Shown here piece after piece: positions 56,048 through 64,000 of a stretch of DNA of 64,000 bases; positions within the stretch are counted from its first letter, which is position 1, and each line of letters starts with the position of its first letter. The notes beneath the pieces are model-generated. The model saw only the letters and a list, made by a program, of their open reading frames with translations, was not told the origin of the DNA and searched no databases. The stretch is from positions 3,100,001 to 3,164,000 of the forward strand of contig JAALGZ010000001.1 of NCBI GenBank assembly GCA_015227615.1, read 5' to 3'. This DNA comes from Labyrinthula sp. Ha (Eukaryota; Sar; Bigyra; Labyrinthulida; Labyrinthulaceae). The position numbers were made by a program, and so were the translations under genes.

Positions 56048-57688
56048 TCAGGCAGTCCATAATCGTAACAACCTATCTTTACCACCTGAAGCCATCATAT
56101 TTCTTTCTGGACTCCAATCCAGTGCGTATACCTGATCATAGTGTTCAGCCAGAGTATGCTTTGCTTTTTTCTCTTTAACAGCCCAGATCTTCACAGTTGA
56201 ATCTTTAGAAGCAGAGGCTAAAAGGGCGGAATCAGCAGAAAAAACAATTCTATAAACAGCTCCTACATGACCGGTAAATGTAGATAGAAAATTTCCTGTT
56301 ATTCCGCACCAAAGTTTGATTTTCTTATCAAAGCTACAGCTTGCTATAAATTGCCCATTGGGTGAAAAACAAATCTGTGACACTGGTTGTTGATGTCCGA
56401 ACAGCCTTTTTAGAGGCTTGTTATTAACCCAGAGAAATATTGTGTAGTCATCAGAGCAGGAAACCAATCTTTCTTCAATCAAGTTTGAGTTATTTTTCTT
56501 TGTATACTTCAGATTGTACTTATTTGCTGATCCATCAATGTAGATTCTATTTAAGTAATCTGTGCTTAATGCAAGTGAGTTTACACGATGAGAATGGCCT
56601 TTTAAAAGAACAGAAAAAACAAAAGACTGAATCTTTGGATCAAACTTCCACAGACTAATATCCTTGTCCCGGCTTGCGAGATAAATATGGTTATTCGCAC
56701 TCCATTTCACATCTTCAACACCTTGGGAGTGATGAGCCAAAGTTTGAACAAGTTTGCCACCTTTCCACTGAGGTCCCACACTCCAAACCTTGGCTGTTCC
56801 ATCATTACTCCCAGACAACAGGTAGGCGACATTTGGCTGTCTAACCGATGAGAAATTTCCCCCATTTACCTCTTTTTGCAAAGATTCTTTTGCTTTCAAG
56901 GGTTGAAATGCTAAACTAGATACAAAGAGTTTATGCCTCAAACTACGTGTTCCGAGAAGTCCGATGCCTCTTTCACCCTTCTCCCACACTTTGTCTGGCT
57001 TGTTCTTCACATTTGTAGAAAAAATATAAATCTCTCCTTTCTTATCTCCAGAGGCAAAGTATTCCGCATCTGGTGACCAGGCTGTACTTAAGACATGTGA
57101 TTTATGGCAATTAAAGGTTGAATCTGGTGTCTGCGTGTTTATATCCCAAAATCGTACTGTTTCATCCCCTCCTCCAGTTGCTAAATGACCCTTCGAAGAA
57201 AAAGAAGTATGAAGTATAGGCTCTGTATGACCAGGAAGTGATGACGATAGCCTGCAAGCAGGATGCACTTTGAATAGTGATAATGGTTTGTACTGTATCT
57301 TGAAAGTTTGCTCAAAGGAAAAAATTCCCTTGCTAGATATGGCATCCTTTAACGTTGTCGTGAGCAGTTGAGGTTCTAAAGCATCTAAATCGTTCTTATT
57401 CTCTAAGCTTTTTTCTGGAAGTAAGTAAAATGAAAAAGGGGTCTTTTCTTTAAGCGTGAGCAAGTTGTTCAATAGGTTATCAAGCTGTTGTGTCGTGGTG
57501 TCCAAAGGAAGATCAACGCTGGGTAGCACGTTATTTGCTGCTTTATCTTCAGCAGAATTTTCAGGGACAAATTCAACAACTGCAGACCCAGAAGCTATAG
57601 CATTTTGAATATGTTCTTCTACTTTCGCTGCTTTGCCATCAGTGGAAGAGTTCTCTGTCGAAAACTTCACCTTTTTTGCGGCTATCAT
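56048..57688 (-). CDS. NLE1: Notchless (NLE1/Rsa4) ribosome-assembly WD40 protein
   Basis: 546 residues. The N-terminal NLE/ubiquitin-like domain (about 35-150) contains SAVVEFVPEN and LPLDTTTQQLDNLLNNLL, and binds the MIDAS domain of the Rea1/midasin ATPase through an acidic residue. An eight-bladed WD40 propeller follows (GHTEPILHTSF, TGGGDETVRFWD, LSTAWSPDAEYFASGDKKG, ... GHVGAVYRIVFSADSALLASASKDSTVKIW, ... ASGGKDRLLRLWTA). It releases assembly factors from pre-60S ribosomes in the nucleolus. A polar insertion (about residues 380-395) lengthens one blade. It diverges from the EGF gene with 114 bp between starts. It ends on TGA, which shows TGA is a stop in this genome. Confidence 0.93.
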   Translation of the reverse strand: MIAAKKVKFSTENSSTDGKAAKVEEHIQNAIASGSAVVEFVPENSAEDKAANNVLPSVDLPLDTTTQQLDNLLNNLLTLKEKTPFSFYLLPEKSLENKNDLDALEPQLLTTTLKDAISSKGIFSFEQTFKIQYKPLSLFKVHPACRLSSSLPGHTEPILHTSFSSKGHLATGGGDETVRFWDINTQTPDSTFNCHKSHVLSTAWSPDAEYFASGDKKGEIYIFSTNVKNKPDKVWEKGERGIGLLGTRSLRHKLFVSSLAFQPLKAKESLQKEVNGGNFSSVRQPNVAYLLSGSNDGTAKVWSVGPQWKGGKLVQTLAHHSQGVEDVKWSANNHIYLASRDKDISLWKFDPKIQSFVFSVLLKGHSHRVNSLALSTDYLNRIYIDGSANKYNLKYTKKNNSNLIEERLVSCSDDYTIFLWVNNKPLKRLFGHQQPVSQICFSPNGQFIASCSFDKKIKLWCGITGNFLSTFTGHVGAVYRIVFSADSALLASASKDSTVKIWAVKEKKAKHTLAEHYDQVYALDWSPERNMMASGGKDRLLRLWTA

Positions 57689-57802
57689 TTTTCTCTAAAT
57701 TTATTTGCCCAAAATGTGGAACACTTTCTGAACACTTAACCGTTTCAGTGAAACTCAAGGAAGTTAACGGAGATGGCGATGTGACCGTTTATTAAAGTAG
57801 AA

Positions 57803-60123
57803 ATGAGAAGAATAGTGTTTATTGCATCAATGCTGAACTACTTGCGTGGCTGCTGTCATAACTCCTGTTCTGGACATGGCGTTTGCTTAGATGGTACTTG
57901 TAGCTGTGAATGTTTTGATTCCTTTGCGGGCGCTGACTGTTCACTAAGAAACTGTCCCAAGGGAAGGCAATGGGTTGGATCTGCCTCTGGAAACGATGAT
58001 GTTCATTCAACTTATGCCGAATGCTCGAACGCTGGAAAATGTGATTCACGGAACGGACAGTGCACTTGCCAAAGTGGATTCAGCGGCATTGCATGTGAGA
58101 GAATGGATTGCCCTGCAGATTGCAGCGGGCACGGAAGGTGTATATCAATGAAGGGTGCTGGTGAATACAGAGATGATATATCCTTCTTTACCGAAGTTTC
58201 TTACACTCAGTGGGATGCTGATAGAATTTTTGGGTGCCTCTGCGACATTGGTTACATGGGGCACGATTGCTCGCTGCGATCATGCATCAAAGGGGACGAT
58301 CCATTAACAACAAGTCAGGTAGATGAAGTTCAAGTTATCGAATGCGGGTGTGGGGCAGGCGAAACATGTTCGGGCTCTTTCTTTCTTAAATTTGGTCGTG
58401 AAACCACTACCGCAATCTTACCGTCTTATACAGAAACTGACGTCAAAAGTGCCTTAGAGGATTTAGTTTTCATTTCCAGTGTTACTGTCAGTTTAATGAG
58501 CTCTTCTACGGGTGCAATATGTGATGAAGATGGGGTATCACTTGGCATAACATTTACGCATAACCCCGGTTCATATTCACAAGTTCTTATTGTTTAGGTG
58601 ACATTCCGCAACTTCGTTTTGTAGGCTCAACATTGGCTTCTTCTGGCGGATCTGGAAGTCTTATACTTTCTCTAGTTCACAGTGGAGCTACTAGTACAGA
58701 GGGAATAGTATCTGTGGTTGGAACCAAGGAAAACTTGGAATGCAATGGACGAGGAACTTGCGATCGGGCAACTGGCATTTGCAGTTGTTTCACCGGGTAT
58801 TATAGTAGTGATGGATCTGGAACAAATGCAATCGGTACTGTTAATGACTGTGGCTACGTCCCTTCTGGATCACCTGTTTCAACTTGTCCTGTAAAAAATG
58901 GAAACGTTTGTAATAATCAGGGAACATGCTCAGGCTCCCCGGAATATAAGTGCAGTTGCTATCTTGGATATGGAGGGTTTGACTGCTCACTGAAGACATG
59001 TATTCTAGGTCGTAGGGACTTCGCGTGGTTTAATGAAGCAGGAATTGTTCTTCCAGGGTATGTTTCTGTGACCAATGGCGCTACATCACTCACTACAACT
59101 GATGACCTTAGGGGCACTCTTTTTCGTGGTGATCCTATTGTAATTGGAGCGGTTGAGCTAACTGTTTCAAGTGCTCTATCTGATACGTTTGACTCCACTA
59201 CTGTGCCCTTAACTTCTGCATACATTGGAAATGACATTGTCAGAGAAAAATTCTTTAAGAACCCTCAAACTGCCCACAGCGTAATACCCGGAATAGTTGA
59301 CTGCAGTGGTAGAGGAAAGTGTGATACAGGTAGCGGTAAATGCACCTGTGACGTCGGTTTTACTGGAAGCTCTTGCGAGAGATTAAGTTGTCCATCAAGT
59401 TGTAATGGCAGAGGAGTTTGCCAAAATCTTGCTACATTTGCCAAGAAAACTACAAATAACGGGGAACTACAGTCATATTCCTATGGCACAACTTATGATA
59501 ATCCTAGTACCTTTGATGCGCATCATATCTATGGTTGTTCGTGTGACAGGACGTTGTTGAACGGAGGATACTATGATCTGGGGGCAACTGATTGCTCCAT
59601 CAAAGTGTGCAAAAAAGGGGAAGACCCCTCTCTTGGTGACACCGGTTCTGGTGCAGTAAATGAGGTGCAAGAGATAACTTGTATCGCAACAGGGGGCTCA
59701 TTCATGGTAACGTTCAGAGACATGAAGACGGATGCTATTCCTTTTGACACTCCGGCGTCGAGTTTAAAGGCAACCCTGGAAGAATTAAGTACAATTCAGG
59801 AAGTTACGGTTACCATCTTGTCTGGGTCCACTATATGCGCTGCCGATCCAGGTGCCGTAACAGTAGTAGAGTTCCTTATTAATCTTGGTGATCTCCCCCT
59901 ATTAGGATCGGATTCAAGCTCTTTGACAGGTACTAGCGCAGGTGTAACCATAGTAGAAACAGTCAAAGGAACACGAACACCATTTGAATGCTCCAGACAT
60001 GGTAGCTGCGACTCTTCAACCGGCGTTTGCACTTGCTTTTCAGGGTATACGAGCTCTAATGGAAAGCGCGATCGTGGCACTCGAGGTGACTGTAGCTTTC
60101 GAGAGGCGTTGTTTACAGGTTAA
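57803..60123 (+). CDS. secreted EGF-like/Cys-rich protein of the stramenopile type, 2 exons
   Basis: Exons 57803-58568 and 58598-60123 join across a 29-nt intron to give 763 residues. A short hydrophobic leader (MRRIVFIASMLNYLRG) looks like a signal peptide. Then come EGF-like units with CSGHGVC, CSNAGKCDSRNGQCTCQSG, CSGHGRC, CNGRGTC, CSGRGKC and CSRHGSC, arranged in two similar halves, each with a HIYGCSCD or RIFGCLCD strand, a CSLRSCIKGDD-type turn, and a 70-residue beta-rich domain (FFLKFGRETTTAIL..., SFMVTFRDMKTDAIPF...). This EGF-plus-beta architecture is abundant in oomycetes, brown algae and diatoms; function is unknown (cell-surface or matrix protein inferred). No C-terminal membrane anchor is seen. 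GACCGTTTATTAAAG lies just upstream of the ATG. Confidence 0.88.
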
Positions 60124-60819
60124 AGTTACTTAACGACACATCGAAACGTAATTTTCACAAATTATCTGCCTTCGTTGCGGCACATTGTTTTATTGAGGTT
60201 ACTTGTTTGTACCGTGCCTATATTTCGAGGACCTGTTTAGAATGGCAAAGGAAAAAGTAAACCAGTAGTATGAATACACGCACTTAAGAATTACGGAATA
60301 ACGGATGTTTCGTAGTTCGAGATCCATTGGGTCATATGTAGTAAGCGTATGAGCCTGTGGCTATGCTTTACTTAGCGCTACTACAGTGAATGAATTATTT
60401 GTTGAAATTATAGTTATCTTCATGCTTCATCTCGTCTCGGAATTAGTTAAATGTGACAGTGACTTACCTTAATATTTATCTGATCATGACTGCTTATTAA
60501 TATCGTATTTTGGTTAAAAAGAATATGTCAATTGACTAGATTCTTGATTCTTCTCTGTCTTGATTGCCTAAAAAACTATCTATGTTTCTTCCTTAGAAGT
60601 GGTCGCCCAGAAACTGAATCCGAATAAATCGTAAAGAAAAAACAAACACAAAAACTAAATTGAAAAAGGTGACGGAACAAATTCAGAGGGGCCAAGATAG
60701 AGTTCAAGCTGCTATGGGAGAGAGGTTGCAGAATTGGGTCCTGTACTTGCTCTGAGGTTCCATAAAAGGTACAACGCGATCATCGGAGATAATTGGTTGA
60801 TAGACCTATCTTCTAAGTA
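60124..60819. other. intergenic
   Basis: No gene recognised. AT-rich. Confidence 0.5.
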
Positions 60820-61291
60820 GGGATTGCACTTGTTAAAAATTATTAACAATTATTAGATAATCATTTTGATTCTGATTATCAACAAAAGAAATTGAATTTT
60901 GGTTTTTATCAAATGATTCTGAATTTATTCTAATTATTAATTAATTATCCGAAGAGAGATGGGCTATGTGACCCTGTTTTAAATTGCTGAAGATTCAATA
61001 CTGATTTTCTGCACCGTATGAAAACCTTAAAGAGGTGGCCACATGATATGGGAGTAATCCAGTAATAGGATGTGGTTGGGTCATATGGTTTGCTTTTTGA
61101 AGCTCTACGTACGATGCAAAGTCGAGAAAGTCCTTTTTCGCTACTTGGCCTAGAAACTTGTGACCCAGCCTTGTGTTGATAATCAATTGATTATGAAAAA
61201 TTAATCAAAATGGCTGAGTTATTATCAGATTCAATCAATAAGAAAAATCTAAGGAAAATTCTTATCGAAAAATTATGAATAAATCCAATCC
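60820..61291 (-). mobile_element. palindromic MITE-like element, copy D
   Basis: About 472 bp, orientation opposite to A, C and E. Left end GGATTGCACTTGTTAAAAAT; shared core strings GATTCTGATTATCAAC and AATTTTGGTTTTTATCAAATG (about 60870-60920); central inverted repeat CCGTATGAAAACCTT...GGCCACATG. The right half contains TTGATAATCAATTGATTA, a near-perfect palindrome found in altered form in B and C. No coding capacity. Confidence 0.75.
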
Positions 61292-61910
61292 GAGCCCTAG
61301 CTACAACCTTATCGAAATGAACTACTGGACTATCTGAGAAAAAAAATGATTCTTACTGAATTTCATTACGTGTCTGCATGAATTCCAGTTGTCGCAGAAA
61401 TAAAGAACTTGAGGGATTGATAGATACCACCTACCCTAACCTTTGACTCTGGTGGCAGCAAACTCTAGGAACTGTAAATGATAGTACTTGGCTATATAAC
61501 CACCACTCCCTTCAAGAGCAATGGCGAGGAAATGAGAATGTCTTCTAAGTTATATTATTTTCTTTTGTTTTTGTAAATGTGGTTGAACCTCTGAAGAAGG
61601 CAGCGGATGCTTTGTAACAGGTTCATTTCGATACCTTCCACCTTTTAGCTGTAATTGAGGCTAAGGGAAATACCTTTTATATTTTCCTTTGGTTAACTGC
61701 GATAATTAACATTAGAAGCAGTTGATTGAATTCTCTGTTTCACGAAACTCTCACAAGGCTTAGCAAAATAAAAATTTCTTCCCTTCGCATGAAATCAAGA
61801 TTCTAAGCATGTTGACAGGTTATTGCTATGGATGTTCTTAGTTAGATCGTAGCTTAAACCCTTACAGGATCTTTAAGAAAGGGTCAAATATCAGCTATAT
61901 GTTTCGGGAA
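61292..61910. other. intergenic between two MITE copies
   Basis: No gene or repeat recognised. Confidence 0.45.
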
Positions 61911-62380
61911 GGAATCGAATTTGCTTTATTAGTAATTTCTCAATAAGAACTTTGTTAAGATTTTATTCATTGACCTATTCTGATATTTTCGAAACCATTT
62001 TGATCGATTGTTGAAAATCTTAGAGTACCAATACATAACTGGTTACATCATCCTGGGTCAAATGACTTAAAAATTATACATTTATTCGTGCACTGTATGA
62101 ATACATTCAAAAAATATGATCATTCGATGCAACTGTATTTAACTCCCAGTTTATTCGGAAGGGATATAGCCATAGTAGTATAATTCTTAGGTGGCGAAAA
62201 ACATTTTTTTAATGGGGATTCAGCTAGAGGTTATGCGCCCAAATTTGTATAGATTGCCAGATGATAATCAAGATAATCAGAACCATTTGATAAGAAACAG
62301 AATGCCACATTTATTTCTGGTTAGTCTGAATGAAAATAAGAATATTTTGATTATTGAAAAGTTTAATGAAAGCTGATGGC
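61911..62380 (+). mobile_element. palindromic MITE-like element, copy E
   Basis: About 470 bp, same orientation as A and C. Left end GGAATCGAATTTGC aligns with copy B read backwards (GGATTTGATTTG); the TTATTCATTGACC, TTTTCGAAACCATTTTGAT and GTATGAATACATTC strings align with C and A; the right end (TTTGATAAG near 62290) matches the TTTTTATCAAATG region of D. No coding capacity; a 61-codon frame inside it is chance. Confidence 0.65.
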
Positions 62381-63787
62381 TAGCCACAACATATATCGAA
62401 TTACTTTTTTAGGCATGGGCGACTTTGGAAAAAGGTTGCTTTGCAATACAAATCAATGGTTCCCAGTTCACTTCCTTTCAGTAAATAATACTGTAATGAT
62501 TTGCCAATAAACCTTAATAACTAAAGAGATCTGGATATGGGCTATTTCTCAGTGAGTTTCATGATGTTGGTAACTTCCCATTCAAAGCGCCTGGGAGGAT
62601 TCTTAATCATTTTCGGTAATCAAAGAAATCTCAGAACTCGGAGGATACCTAAGCCTGATTTCACTGCGCATCCCTAACCATTCTAGTATAAGTGGGAAAA
62701 ACATAGGTCAAAACCAAAAATGAGCTCTCAAGGTGTCGCAAAGAATTTTTTTCAATCTTCGGCAAAATGTTGAGTTCCTTAAGATGAGTTGCTTTGCTCT
62801 ATTATTGTTGAAGATGGCATCTAGTTATTTTACCCATAATGTATTGTGTTTTCCAAGTTTATTGTAATGTTTATTTCTGATTGTTCTAAGGCTCACTTAT
62901 GACGATAGAATCTGGTAGGATCACTGATAGAGCTACAAGTTAAATGTTACAGGTTCATAAAACTTCATTGATACCTTAGATCTGACCTCACGAGGGCTAG
63001 GAATGCCTGAACAGCCTAGTTTAATAAATCGATGCAAAAGATCCCACTTCATATGACTCGATATGTGTTAACGAGCAAAAGCTTTGAGACCTACTTAGCT
63101 TCTTTATATTTTGAGGATCAAAAACTAAGTTGCTTGCACTTTATCTTTATTTTCCTTCACATCTGATGTCATCCACTGTTGTAACGTATTCCGCTTGGTT
63201 TACCAAGAGATAATTTCTCTTTTGGGGACAAAATTCTACTATTTGAACAATTCAACTATTCCCAGCTGTTCAGGTACAATCTTTTCCACCTTTCTGTAGG
63301 TCCTGTTACTAGAGGCAATTTTCTCTTATGGTAGAAACAATTTAGAATAATTACAATCTTTGAGGCTCTGGTAATCTGCAATCTAAAGTTAGATGTATAC
63401 CTCATTTGCTAATTTATATTTCACAAGAAAAATCCAGGGAACCATACCAGTAAAAGCTGAAGTCTTTCTCCCAGATGTATTTCTTCCTAAAATTTGTAAT
63501 ATTTTTTTCTCTATGTTTTGAGTGTTAACTGATAATTTTGTTAGATTAGTTTATGTTAAGAAAAGGAATTTAAGTAAATTTTCTAAGAGAATGATGTTTC
63601 CTATTCCATAGTAAAATGTATCAGTATGAACAAAGAGCCCCAAGAAAAATAAGAAAAAGAGGCACCAGAGGCTATCTTATATATATTCTTAGTATTTTAA
63701 AATCTAAATGTTTGTATAGTATTCATTTTATTCTACTCTATTGTAGGAGATGTCACTTACTCATATTTAAAAGAACTATTACCCTAA
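62381..63787. other. gene-poor region
   Basis: No gene recognised. A 62-codon frame starting at 63616 (MYQYEQRAPRKIRKRGTRGY) begins like an exon but continues as random hydrophobic residues. Confidence 0.45.
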
Positions 63788-63904
63788 TTAGATCCCTTCT
63801 ATGACATTGACAATACTTCCTGCAATTGGACCTATAGTAACTTCATACCGGGCACTTTTTTCGTGATCCTTTTCTTTTGTTTTTCCGCCATCTGTTCCGC
63901 GCAT
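63788..63904 (-). CDS. possible first exon of a gene
   Basis: A 38-codon frame starting with ATG (MRGTDGGKTKEKDHEKSARY, then EVTIGPIAGSIVNVIEGI) has protein-like composition: a charged start followed by a regular hydrophobic segment, unlike the surrounding AT-rich noise. Given 27-35 nt introns here, it may be an exon whose continuation I could not place. It could be chance. Confidence 0.22.
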   Translation of the reverse strand: MRGTDGGKTKEKDHEKSARYEVTIGPIAGSIVNVIEGI

Positions 63905-64000
63905 AGTGTTACGTGAAGTCTGTTCTGGCTATAGTTTGGCCCAACTCATTCTCTTACAACACCCAGATAATTATTGGTATATCGTACTCTACTATTAGAA

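Noticed and set aside
62191-62376. 61-codon open frame
   Set aside because: Lies wholly inside MITE-like copy E and has no counterpart in other copies.
1-64000. CRISPR arrays, bacterial operons or organelle genome
   Set aside because: No regularly spaced repeats; genes are spliced eukaryotic nuclear types with mixed strands.

Overview
The window is nuclear DNA of a flagellated, intron-bearing eukaryotic microbe. A stramenopile or other SAR protist is the best guess. The guess rests on a secreted EGF-like protein of a family I associate mainly with stramenopiles, a voltage-sensor-linked class III cyclase as known from oomycetes and alveolates, and an axonemal dynein intermediate chain. The base composition is AT-rich, the genetic code looks standard, and no organelle or bacterial operon features are visible. 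The organism call is inference; the gene calls do not depend on it.

Layout. Compact gene islands lie at about 5.1-7.0, 11.1-13.4, 19.5-22.2, 26.8-38.9, 41.4-45.0, 46.7-49.8 and 53.5-60.1 kb. Between them are gene-poor stretches of 1-6 kb rich in stop codons. These hold five copies of a palindromic 420-470 bp MITE-like repeat and worn retroelement fossils. Inside the islands genes are packed: convergent stop codons are 9-100 bp apart (mostly under 60), divergent starts roughly 60-170 bp apart, and one same-strand pair only 3-24 bp apart.

The most striking feature is splicing. Reading across broken frames shows 15 well-supported introns, all GT-AG and only 27-35 nt long (mostly 28-31). They restore a hydroxyproline epimerase (3 introns), a DONSON-like replication factor (3), a VPS26-like arrestin-fold protein (5), CPSF73 (1, joining two apparently separate frames), a RAD16-like helicase (1, restoring motif VI), CAF1 deadenylase (1) and the EGF protein (1).

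Recognised functions: mRNA 3' processing and decay (CPSF73, CAF1), ribosome biogenesis and organelle translation (Notchless/NLE1, bL33), DNA repair and replication (RAD16-like, DONSON-like, NOV-domain protein), cilia (DNAI3/WDR63 and an F-x-P-x-I/V repeat protein that may be ciliary), trafficking and transport (VPS26-like, PAPS transporter), signalling (voltage-sensor adenylate cyclase) and metabolism (VOC protein, Ser/Cys-type epimerase). A seven-base motif YCGTTWA recurs 12-18 nt upstream of several start codons and may be a core promoter or 5' UTR element.
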